Source: RUG11198 sp964600615
GTDB lineage: Bacteria > Bacillota_I > Bacilli_A > RF39 > UBA660
Assembly: GCA_964600615.1 (NCBI GenBank)
Contig: CAZRJK010000006.1
Location: 1-64,000, forward strand
DNA length: 64,000 nucleotides
Direction: 5' to 3'
The notes beneath the pieces are model-generated. The model did not search any database. It was given only the letters and a program-made list of their open reading frames with translations, and was not told where the DNA came from. The translations under genes and the position numbers were made by a program. Shown in pieces: positions 9,701-17,345 of the stretch. Position 1 is the first letter of the stretch; each line of letters begins with the position of its first letter.

Positions 9701-12506
9701 TTACCTAGATTCTGGAGAAATAGACGATGGAGAAAACTATTTTACAAGAGGATATAATTATTTAATAAGCTATGAACTAAAATTTACAACAGAAAAAGGA
9801 GATAATCCTGTTTATAAAAATACTAATATTCAAGAAAACGTAGCTATAAAGAAACAAAGTGCCATTTATAGCCAATATATATCTAAAAGTGCAGAAGATA
9901 GCATTACTTATAGATATAGTATTAAAGACTTAGATAATTCATTATATGATAATAAGTTATATTACAAGTATAAAGACGAAGAAGAAAAAACTGCCTCACC
10001 AACAGATTTAGAAGGTGACGGAGAGTTTCATAATATCGTTCTTCCAATTGATCAAGAAAAAGAATATAGTGTATATTTAAAAGAAAAAAGCCCAAATGGA
10101 GAAGCAACATATAAAGAAATAACAAAATATACCTTTGAACATGAAGCACTATATCACGATGAAAATACATATCAAATAATAAATGATAATGATAACACAT
10201 TAAAGATAAAAATATTAGACAATAATATAACTGATAGAACTGCAGCATACAAAGTAATAGTAAAAGATAAAAGCGGTAGTAAGGGTGATTACATAAGATT
10301 CTTCTTAGCTTCAAAATTACTAACTAAATCAATTGAAACAGGAGAATTAGATGGAGAAGGTAATCCAATAACTCAAGAAGAAAAATATATTACAATTGAT
10401 TATGCAAATATCCATGAATACATGAAAAAAGATTTAGAAATATCAGTTATAAGCTATTACGATAGTGGATTAGTTGGATTTAATCAACAATTCCCAGATG
10501 GAATGATTTTATATAATGGAACTAATTACTTAAATATATATAATGTAGGTTCTAACCCTGCAACAGATAATGAAGAAAAATCATTAAATGGTGTTTATAT
10601 GCTACGAGAAACATATGAACAAGATAGCGCAGTAATGTCATTATTTAACTATTTACAAGATACAAAGAATTATAACCAATATACAGGCGCTACATATTAT
10701 TTGTTAGATAATCTTAATAACAATATCGGTATTAATTACCAATTAAAATACACAAATGCAGGAGTAACCTTTAATAATGGTAGAAAAGAATATGTAGGTT
10801 ATAACAGTAAAGTAATTAAAACAGCTAACTTAAAAACAGAAAATAACAATTACAGATTTGAAAGTATAACTCCAAAAGTATCTATTACAAGTAACAATAC
10901 TATTAATAGTTTAAAAATACAAGTAAATTCAACTGGAGTATATGGACAATTCAAAAAAGATGGCAATGAACACAATAAATTCTATATTGATGTATATAAA
11001 AGTGACACTCTAACAAATGAAAATCATTTAGATACACTAATTAGTAATATAACAATAACTGACAATACTGCTGAAGCAGAAGAAGTAGAATTGAAAAACT
11101 TATCACCAGATACAACTTACTATGTAACTGTATCAGCTTATATTGAAGGAGTTCTAACTAGATTATATGATATAGATTCAAGTAAAGGATATGCTGTAAA
11201 AACATATGAATCAAAAACATTAAACGCTAATACAATACTAGAAAAAATTACTTTATCAGTAAAACCAACAGCTTATAATAATGAATCTTCAGATAAAACT
11301 TTAACTTGGAAATTAAACCTAAAAAATACTGAAAATTATAAATTAAGATTTGAATTATTTGATAAAGAAGATAATGCGGTAAAATTTGATGGTACTGTAG
11401 GAACCGGATGTAATAAAGAAACCTTAGGAGCTGCAGCAGACAGTTATGTTGCAAATTGCTATATTCAAGTACCAAAAGAAGATATAGAAACAATTAACAG
11501 AACTGATGTAGAATATGTATTTACTGGTGACAGTTTCGTTTTTGGTGGAAATTATTATAAACTTGTTCTATATGCAATACCATATAAGAATAATAGCTAT
11601 AATGAAGCAGAAAAAGTAACATTATATGAAAATGAAAGTTTAAGCACAACAGGAGATATGTCACAAGCAGATAAACCTAATTTCAATATAACAATCCCAA
11701 CATTAGATACAGCAGTATTTAATTTAAATGATACATTAGTATCTGGAACAAGATGTATTACCCAAAAAGATGCTGATGGAAATACAATATATAACGGAAA
11801 TACACCTGTATGCGATTCTACAGCAGATCCAGACAGAGTAGAATACTTTATTGAATTAATACCTTCAGTAAGTGATAAAAGTTATGTAATAAAATATGGT
11901 ACTTATACAGTAAATTTAAAAAATGCTGCTAATGAAGTAGTAAGTACAAAAACAGGAATATCAGCACTATCTACAAATAAGAGATTAACATTTACAGGAT
12001 TAGATGCTAATGCCTTGTATTATGTAGAATTAAATTATCAAACATATAGAAATAACGTAGGATTTACAGAAGCACAAAAAGTAGCAACAACACCATTTAC
12101 AGATTTCATATATACACCAATAGATGCTGGTATTACATTAGGTACAATAACTGCAAATCAAAGTTCAAGTCAAAAAGTAGTATTAACATATAACGGTGCT
12201 TACAATATGATAAATAATATCAAAAAAGTAAAATATACTATTTCCTTAAAAGGTGGTAGCAGTAATGCATCTGGAACATATGAAATAACAAGTGAACAAA
12301 CAAACATATTTACAGTATCAAATGATAAAATACCTAAACTAACAATAGATTTATCAAAATCATCAGATGAAACATTTACATTAAGAAGCGGCAATACATA
12401 TATCATAACAACAGAGTATTGGTATAAAAATGATCAAAATCAATATGTTCAATTAAAAGATCATAATACCGATAACGACAAATTTACTACAATTTTAAAT
12501 TTATGA
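6771..12506 (+). CDS. Giant membrane-anchored protein with FN3-like repeats, first gene of the rotary-ATPase locus
   Basis: 1911-aa bitopic surface protein. One membrane anchor lies at about residues 8-30. A beta-rich ectodomain (about 35-240) resembles the ectodomains of the next two genes. An Asn/Asp/Gln/Glu-rich linker covers about 243-300. The long C-terminal part is built from divergent FN3-like beta-sandwich repeats, seen as recurring LSPDTEYTLTI, LSSDTTYAVKL and LSPDTTYYVTV strand motifs. No sortase motif or C-terminal membrane segment is visible, so the N-terminal anchor must hold it with its mass outside the cell. Ribosome site AGGTGAAC. It is followed 14 bases later by the 487-aa paralogue. 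The function is not recognised. The location suggests it is an external component of the ATPase machine. Confidence 0.85.
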   Translation: MFNFIKNKFAFIIGISVMTLILLIVGAMALYQDRSKTFENEGYIIATNAKNNNKYYFSPNTKYKESVDNNIVFKDSDSKSVSVASDNFVHYQNGSLGFLTKGAILNLGELNSSALNYYNINTDDVIKYRNGNYIVEGNKGTVNIESFLGRISDNKYIVASKDLALKIPNSTEKITGDYFEILFIENGIVKIDNGETNYQVTAQDTIISVGNNIVIDLGTGKIHYNGEAKMLMSQLTINGDENIDVDTVKEEDEDKANGSGADGKENQENDQDDNNTDNNTDDDQTNNNQEQNDNNNQEDQKPITPTVQIEMIEANVSSNALNVSFQLNNASALTGTLNATLTNVSTNKKELERIIDPRNGTFKLNKESLSPDTEYTLTIIETNNKSEKQYFQKTFKTSELGITLEREYATSSSLAYSIKFAENTDVEKIKLSIFDSSGQRIDQQFVITAKDISKTREFTELMSNTNYAVKVESVWIRNVEYSDVYTINRIDTTLKKQPILTDIKITPNKEEIKFNIKIMNIDDPDKGIQSFRYYIYKADDITIDNPNPEPVYTVNKNDSDDLILDLNAIDELRTGVDYRCKVVALYDDNTMIREAASDYSGNFLIKSKPNISWTSTSTSINSITGDLKILDGSCSVPMEGRACLNRSNSFTLKYYKITEDESLAKEKTVYFDNTTLTATVDFNELSSDTTYAVKLYGNYIDDDNTEHVNVQLGDALYIKTDVSENLKFKVIKDNESGIENGVQDLKNGPVITFDAKLEAPEDSTLKDEVSSITFKLYSGSYNIENKLIGSYVMDNPQRIKDFFNNYTITNKLFSNDAVGQIDTVAKLIRLTNNQTGTLNSTYTIEIARVMDSAGVNEIYVEDNVYTFKLTPSYYLDSRIDVNSSYKYITVTQIKKSALTETEYNELKNNVPNLDLLNDDTTVGIIIENNLSDSFVDSAFNYEKVYVDYVVYNKTTNNEIKRIGFDMGNRYQTRTQRIYLDSGEIDDGENYFTRGYNYLISYELKFTTEKGDNPVYKNTNIQENVAIKKQSAIYSQYISKSAEDSITYRYSIKDLDNSLYDNKLYYKYKDEEEKTASPTDLEGDGEFHNIVLPIDQEKEYSVYLKEKSPNGEATYKEITKYTFEHEALYHDENTYQIINDNDNTLKIKILDNNITDRTAAYKVIVKDKSGSKGDYIRFFLASKLLTKSIETGELDGEGNPITQEEKYITIDYANIHEYMKKDLEISVISYYDSGLVGFNQQFPDGMILYNGTNYLNIYNVGSNPATDNEEKSLNGVYMLRETYEQDSAVMSLFNYLQDTKNYNQYTGATYYLLDNLNNNIGINYQLKYTNAGVTFNNGRKEYVGYNSKVIKTANLKTENNNYRFESITPKVSITSNNTINSLKIQVNSTGVYGQFKKDGNEHNKFYIDVYKSDTLTNENHLDTLISNITITDNTAEAEEVELKNLSPDTTYYVTVSAYIEGVLTRLYDIDSSKGYAVKTYESKTLNANTILEKITLSVKPTAYNNESSDKTLTWKLNLKNTENYKLRFELFDKEDNAVKFDGTVGTGCNKETLGAAADSYVANCYIQVPKEDIETINRTDVEYVFTGDSFVFGGNYYKLVLYAIPYKNNSYNEAEKVTLYENESLSTTGDMSQADKPNFNITIPTLDTAVFNLNDTLVSGTRCITQKDADGNTIYNGNTPVCDSTADPDRVEYFIELIPSVSDKSYVIKYGTYTVNLKNAANEVVSTKTGISALSTNKRLTFTGLDANALYYVELNYQTYRNNVGFTEAQKVATTPFTDFIYTPIDAGITLGTITANQSSSQKVVLTYNGAYNMINNIKKVKYTISLKGGSSNASGTYEITSEQTNIFTVSNDKIPKLTIDLSKSSDETFTLRSGNTYIITTEYWYKNDQNQYVQLKDHNTDNDKFTTILNL

Positions 12507-12520
12507 TAGGAGGAATTTAA

Positions 12521-13984
12521 ATGAGAAAATATAATAGTAAAACTAAGAGGACAATATTAATAATAATATCAGTATTTGTACTATTTATTATTATATTTTC
12601 TCTTTTCATAAAAAGATCAGTAGATGTCGCTAAAACAGCATATCAAGTTGATATAGGTTCAATATTATTTGATAATGATAAAAATATGATTACCACAACT
12701 AAGGAATCAACTATAAAAATGAAATGGGCAGGTAATTACTATTTACAATATAATGATGAAAATCACAATCTTGGTGATCATTCTGTAGTATATAATACTA
12801 ATAATGGAGATATTTCGTTATATGGTAAATTTTATGAAGTAAGAAATGATGGTAAAGTAAAAGTTATTAAAGACGAAAATAAATTAAAAAGCTCTGTAAA
12901 TTCTAAATTCTATAAACTATCAGATAGAAAATACTTAATAGTTGATAGAACAATAGAATCAACTAATTCTTCTTTAGTAACAACTAACTATTTAATAGTA
13001 AATCTAGATAAATCAGGTAATGCTACATTACTAAATGATAAAGTAAGTTTAAAAACTATTACACCAACAGTATTAAAAACATCCGCCTATACATTTGATA
13101 TAGCTAATGAAATTATAAATTTTGGTACAGAAGATGTAGATTTAAAGAAAATTATAGGTAGTACCAATGAATATGATAAAGATAAATATGATTTAAACAA
13201 AGAAAATAAAAAAGCAGAAAATGGCTCAGGAAGCGGTAATGGAGCAGGAGCAGATGGTAGTGGAAATGGAAATGAAAATGATACAAACAATAATAGAGCA
13301 AACAATGGAACAACTAAAACAAATGATTCTACTTACAACAATAATTATGATAAAACTATTTCCGATAAGGCAGTTGACGAAATAATTAAAGCAACTAAAA
13401 ACACATCTGTAATCAGAGTAGTTCCTAAGATTAATAGCATTTCAGTAGACTATGTAATATATGATCCAGATAATGAATATCAAAGCGTATATATAGAAGT
13501 AGAAAACACAACTAATTCTCAAACTAATATTGTTTATTTACCTAAATCAAATACAAATTTAGTAATAGGAGATTTAATGCCAAATGTTTACTACAATTTA
13601 ACATTTAAATATACCTATAAAGCTGATAATATTCAAAAAGAAACAACATTTGATAAAGTAGGTGTTTATACAAAAATACCACAAATAACTATAACAGTTC
13701 CAAAAGTTATTGATAAAAAAATATATTATGCCTTAGAATTTGATGATAAATATACCATTACCGGTGGCACTTTATATTTAACACTAAATGGTCAAGTAGT
13801 TACAACAGAAAGCTTATCAGCAGTAGGAAATGTAAATAAAATATCAGATCATAGTACATATTTTGATATAGCTAATGTAAATATAAATCAAACAAATTCC
13901 AATTTATTCACAATAAAGCTAGTATCATTAAGTTTTAACACATATACAATATCACCAAATATAACATATAAATTTAGGTATTAG
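12521..13984 (+). CDS. Membrane-anchored ectodomain protein, mid-size paralogue
   Basis: 487-aa bitopic protein: membrane segment at about residues 11-29, then a beta-rich ectodomain to about 215. It shares an order of motifs with the preceding protein (KFYKLSDRKYLIVDR against RISDNKYIVASK, then an IINFGTEDVDL segment against KIHYNGEAKML). A Gly/Asn/Ser-rich linker follows at about 222-268, then one or two FN3-like domains (LMPNVYYNLTFKY). It looks like a shortened version of its neighbour. Ribosome site AGGAGG. The next gene follows after 9 bases. No known family is recognised. Confidence 0.8.
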   Translation: MRKYNSKTKRTILIIISVFVLFIIIFSLFIKRSVDVAKTAYQVDIGSILFDNDKNMITTTKESTIKMKWAGNYYLQYNDENHNLGDHSVVYNTNNGDISLYGKFYEVRNDGKVKVIKDENKLKSSVNSKFYKLSDRKYLIVDRTIESTNSSLVTTNYLIVNLDKSGNATLLNDKVSLKTITPTVLKTSAYTFDIANEIINFGTEDVDLKKIIGSTNEYDKDKYDLNKENKKAENGSGSGNGAGADGSGNGNENDTNNNRANNGTTKTNDSTYNNNYDKTISDKAVDEIIKATKNTSVIRVVPKINSISVDYVIYDPDNEYQSVYIEVENTTNSQTNIVYLPKSNTNLVIGDLMPNVYYNLTFKYTYKADNIQKETTFDKVGVYTKIPQITITVPKVIDKKIYYALEFDDKYTITGGTLYLTLNGQVVTTESLSAVGNVNKISDHSTYFDIANVNINQTNSNLFTIKLVSLSFNTYTISPNITYKFRY

Positions 13985-13993
13985 GAGGTCATT

Positions 13994-14734
13994 ATGGAAA
14001 AAAAGAATAAAATTATTAACTATATAAAAGAAAATTATAAATTAATGATTCCTATAGCATTAATGATAGTAGTTTTTATAGCAGCTATAGTATATTATAA
14101 AGTAACAATATATGATAATTATTCCAAAAAAGAAGAAGAACAAGTATATCAATGGTTCTACGAACAAAAATATGAATATACTGGCATCGCATCAATAAAT
14201 AGAAGAGATGAAATAGTAGATTTCAAGTCTAAAGGAATAGATGTTAATTTTGATTCAACACCAATCTATTATCAAAAAAAGGAAAGAATAGTATTTCCAA
14301 ATAATATGAGTGTTGTTATGCCAACATTAAATTGTACCGAATACTTAGCAAACAAGTATTCATACATTACAAGTAAAAAAGGAAATAACACCCTAGTTAC
14401 AGAAAAGTATAATAATAGATTAGGTCATTATTTCCTATATGATGGCTATGATTTATACTTCTTCTTAGATGAGGTGACTATAAAAATTGATGATTCACAA
14501 ATAACCTTAAGTCCTTTGTCATATATAATAGCAAAACCAGAAAAAAGTATTTCCTATTACGATAAAAAAGCTGATAATTTTAAAACCATAAAAACTGATA
14601 AAGCAAGCATCATAGTAGAAAATACTTATTATAAAATAGATGTGTTTACAGATACAATAGATTATTATGGTACTGATGTAATTTTAACTGGAAAAGTTGA
14701 AGAACTAAATCCAATAAAATTAAAAAAAGTTTAA
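13994..14734 (+). CDS. Membrane-anchored ectodomain protein, minimal paralogue
   Basis: 246-aa protein with one membrane segment at about residues 17-37, then a short helical region and a beta-rich ectodomain. The last ~80 residues (ITLSPLSYIIAKPEKS, then a YKIDVFTDTIDYYGTD segment) follow the same pattern as the end of the ectodomains in the two preceding proteins. It lacks the linker and FN3-like domains. The three genes therefore form a graded series sharing one anchor-plus-ectodomain plan. Ribosome site AGGAGG. A terminator follows, then the ATPase promoter. Function unknown. Confidence 0.78.
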   Translation: MEKKNKIINYIKENYKLMIPIALMIVVFIAAIVYYKVTIYDNYSKKEEEQVYQWFYEQKYEYTGIASINRRDEIVDFKSKGIDVNFDSTPIYYQKKERIVFPNNMSVVMPTLNCTEYLANKYSYITSKKGNNTLVTEKYNNRLGHYFLYDGYDLYFFLDEVTIKIDDSQITLSPLSYIIAKPEKSISYYDKKADNFKTIKTDKASIIVENTYYKIDVFTDTIDYYGTDVILTGKVEELNPIKLKKV

Positions 14735-14735
14735 T

Positions 14736-14764
14736 AAAAAGCGGGTAAATAACTTCGCTTTTTT
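14736..14764 (+). terminator. Terminator between ectodomain genes and ATPase genes
   Basis: AAAAAGCG (14736-14743) pairs with CGCTTTTT (14756-14763) and ends in a T-run. The stem is short and AT-rich, so some read-through into the ATPase operon is plausible. Confidence 0.6.
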
Positions 14765-14766
14765 CA

Positions 14767-14795
14767 TTGACAATAAACGCAATTTTTGTTATACT
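14767..14795 (+). promoter_or_regulatory. Sigma-A-type promoter for the rotary-ATPase operon
   Basis: TTGACA (14767-14772), 17-base spacer, TATACT (14790-14795). The c-like start codon is 46 bases downstream. It has the same architecture as the promoter at 6712, so both gene groups are probably expressed under similar conditions. Confidence 0.8.
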
Positions 14796-14840
14796 TTAAT
14801 ATAGAATATAATAATGTTCTTTAAGATAGGAGATGATATA

Positions 14841-15086
14841 ATGGAAACAGTAGAAGCTGCAATTGCAACAGGGATTGGAATAATGTTAGGACTTGCATTT
14901 TTAGGTTTAGGAATAGGAGTTGGATTATTAGGTGGCCGTGTTGCTGAAGCCGTAGGTAGAAATCCTGAAACTAAAAACGATGTTGTTCATTCAATAATGA
15001 CAATACTAATAATAACTTCAGTATTCTTATTATTCTTGTTTTTATTCTGCTTCTTCTTATTGTTCTATAATCCATTAATTTCATAA
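14841..15086 (+). CDS. F-type ATPase c-subunit-like protein without the ion-binding carboxylate
   Basis: 81-aa two-helix hairpin. Helix 1 (about 8-34) has the c-ring glycine pattern LGLGIGVGLLGG, and the polar loop R40-N41-P42-E43 matches the loop that contacts gamma and epsilon. Helix 2 (about 52-76) is a run of Ile, Leu and Phe with no Asp or Glu. S60 sits where the essential carboxylate of c subunits is expected, 20 residues after the loop arginine. Helix 1 has no replacement. I infer a ring-forming rotor that cannot carry H+ or Na+. ATG 14841 follows AGGAG; an in-frame upstream ATG at 14814 lacks a ribosome site. Confidence 0.85.
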   Translation: METVEAAIATGIGIMLGLAFLGLGIGVGLLGGRVAEAVGRNPETKNDVVHSIMTILIITSVFLLFLFLFCFFLLFYNPLIS

Positions 15087-15092
15087 TAAAAT

Positions 15093-15857
15093 ATGTTTTA
15101 TTTATTTATAATATCAATAATTGTATTATGTCTCTTAGTAGTAGGCATGTTTCTAATATTAAGAAAAACAGTAAAAACAATAAACAATCAAACAAAACTA
15201 TACTTTGTAGACAAAGTTCAAGAATATGATTATTTAATCAATAACAAAGTAGAACAACTAGATAAATTAGATAAAGAAATTAAGGAGAAAGAATCCCAAA
15301 AAGAAGAAAAGGAATTATCAAATGATTCCAATGAAATAGAATTTGATTATAACGTAATAGATTTAATAAACAAAACTAAATATCAAGACAAAAATTTATA
15401 TACCTTAAACAGAAAACTAGATGAAAAATTTAATTTTGATTATGAAGCAATAATAAAAAAATTTGTTAGCGTTATAAATGAGAATAATCAATACGAGTTT
15501 TGTAAAAAAATAAAAGAAAAATTTACGAGTGATGTAATCTATTCACTAAAAACATTACCAAATATAGAAAAAGAAACAAAAGTAAAAGAACTATTAAATG
15601 ATGAAGAATACAAAATCTATAGTTTGTATACTGAAACAAATGAAAATAATAATATAGACGGATTTGTAGATTATTTAAATGAACTAATAGATTTAAATAA
15701 TCCAAAAATTATCGTTTATGTAGGGGATAAAAAAGAAAACTATAATCACATAGATAAAAATATTGAAACAGTATTTAAAAATGATATTTATAAAGGAATA
15801 AAAATAAAATATCATGACAAAATATATGACTATAGTTTAAATGAAAGGAATGTATAG
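15093..15857 (+). CDS. Probable b-delta fusion stator subunit of the F1-like ATPase
   Basis: 254-aa protein with one N-terminal membrane segment (about 2-22) and a charged, probably coiled-coil stalk (about 30-80). A mostly helical C-terminal region follows, ending in YKGIKIKYHDKIYDYSL, which resembles the end of the delta subunit (usual pattern IGGVRIRIGDKVIDGSV). The layout is that of a b subunit joined to delta, as is known for the b-delta protein of mycobacteria. It would tether the alpha/beta head to the membrane. It starts 7 bases after the c-like gene and is adjacent to alpha. Sequence identity to known delta proteins is limited to the tail, so the fusion is inferred. Confidence 0.72.
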   Translation: MFYLFIISIIVLCLLVVGMFLILRKTVKTINNQTKLYFVDKVQEYDYLINNKVEQLDKLDKEIKEKESQKEEKELSNDSNEIEFDYNVIDLINKTKYQDKNLYTLNRKLDEKFNFDYEAIIKKFVSVINENNQYEFCKKIKEKFTSDVIYSLKTLPNIEKETKVKELLNDEEYKIYSLYTETNENNNIDGFVDYLNELIDLNNPKIIVYVGDKKENYNHIDKNIETVFKNDIYKGIKIKYHDKIYDYSLNERNV

Positions 15858-15858
15858 C

Positions 15859-17331
15859 ATGGATAATGAAAGAAAAGATAATATAGATAAAGCTATAGAT
15901 ACCATAAAAGATAATAATAATGTCTATCCAACTGGAAGAGTAACTAAAGTTAATAAATATAATATCGAAGTAACTGGTCTAAATGACGTAGCTTTCTACG
16001 AAGCAATAAGCATCGATAACAAAGCTAGTGGTTACGTAATGGGAATCTATCCCAATAAAGTAATAGTTTCCCTAATAGAAAAGAAAGAAGAAATTAAACC
16101 AGGTGATATCGTATATGCCTTAAAAAAAGAATTTAAATGTAGCTTTAGTATAGATTCAATTGGAAAAGTAATAGATATATTTGGTAACGATTTAATAGCA
16201 GGAAAAAAATTTGATAAGTTAGCAGACATAAAAATAGAAAATGATACTACACCAATTATGGATAGACTAGCAGTAAATGAAGAACTATTAACTGGAATAA
16301 GTGGTATAGATTTAATATATCCAATAGGTAAAGGACAAAGACAATTAATTATTGGAGATAAAAAAACAGGTAAAACTCAAATAGCACTAGACGCTATAGT
16401 AAATCAAAAAGGTAAAAAAGTAATATGTATATATGTAGCAATAGGTAAAACAAAAAAAGAAGTAAAAGATATCTATTTTGAATTAACCAAAAGAGGAGCT
16501 TCAAGTTATACAATAATAGTAGCATCATTTAATGATGAATTACCTACAAGAACATATTTAACACCATATGTAGCAACATCTATCGCAGAAAGCTTTATGC
16601 TACAAAAATATGACGTATTATTAATATTTGATGATTTGAAAAAACATGCAGACGTATACAGAGAGATAAGCCTTAACAGCTATAAGACACCAGGTAGAGA
16701 TGCTTATCCATCTGATATATTCTATACTCATTCAAGATTGCTAGAAAAAGGAGCTAAACATATAGGTGGTGGCTCAATAACCATTCTACCAATCGTTGAA
16801 ACTAAAAGTGGAGATATAACTGATTACATATCAACAAACATAATATCTATTTGTGATGGACAATTAGTATTATCTGCAAAGAACTTTGCCAAAGGTGAAA
16901 AACCAGCTATTGATTACGGACTATCAGTATCAAGATTAGGTGGAAACGTTCAAACTGAAGATATGAAAAAAGTAGGAAGTAAATTAAGAAGAGAATTACT
17001 TTCATATCTAGAAGTAAGAGAAGTATATGAACTTGCAAATATAGACGAAATGAGCAAAGAGTTACAACAAAAATTAAGAAATGGACAAGAAATGATAAAT
17101 AAATTAAAACAATATAAATTTAGTCCAAGAACCAAAGAAGAAATGAAAAATGATTTTAAATTCATGGATGAACCAATTAATCAAGAACAACCAGAAGTAC
17201 AAGTAGAAAATAATAATAAAATTACCCCAGAACAACCAGAAGTACAAGTAGAAAATAACAATCAAACTACACCAGAACAACCACAAAATACAAATAATAA
17301 TGAAGTAACAGAATCCCAAAAAGAAGAATAA
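15859..17331 (+). CDS. F1-type ATPase alpha subunit (divergent)
   Basis: 490-aa alpha-family subunit. It has the N-terminal beta-barrel, the nucleotide loop GDKKTGKT (166-173), and the conserved arginine R359 in GLSVSRLGG, which completes the catalytic site on beta. The conserved core is about 430 residues, shorter than the usual ~500. The last ~55 residues are a Gln/Glu/Asn-rich tail containing a 15-residue tandem repeat (EQPEVQVENNN), not found in ordinary alpha. Start ATG 15859 fits AAAGGA at 15844; the in-frame ATG 15841 lies inside the preceding gene. In ordinary operons alpha is followed by gamma, but here beta follows directly. Confidence 0.93.
   Translation: MDNERKDNIDKAIDTIKDNNNVYPTGRVTKVNKYNIEVTGLNDVAFYEAISIDNKASGYVMGIYPNKVIVSLIEKKEEIKPGDIVYALKKEFKCSFSIDSIGKVIDIFGNDLIAGKKFDKLADIKIENDTTPIMDRLAVNEELLTGISGIDLIYPIGKGQRQLIIGDKKTGKTQIALDAIVNQKGKKVICIYVAIGKTKKEVKDIYFELTKRGASSYTIIVASFNDELPTRTYLTPYVATSIAESFMLQKYDVLLIFDDLKKHADVYREISLNSYKTPGRDAYPSDIFYTHSRLLEKGAKHIGGGSITILPIVETKSGDITDYISTNIISICDGQLVLSAKNFAKGEKPAIDYGLSVSRLGGNVQTEDMKKVGSKLRRELLSYLEVREVYELANIDEMSKELQQKLRNGQEMINKLKQYKFSPRTKEEMKNDFKFMDEPINQEQPEVQVENNNKITPEQPEVQVENNNQTTPEQPQNTNNNEVTESQKEE
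17185..17280 (+). repeat. 45-bp tandem repeat in the alpha-subunit tail
   Basis: GAACAACCAGAAGTAC recurs at 17185 and 17230, with a partial copy at 17275, a 45-base period. It encodes the low-complexity tail of alpha. Confidence 0.8.
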
Positions 17332-17345
17332 AGTGAGGTGCAAAA

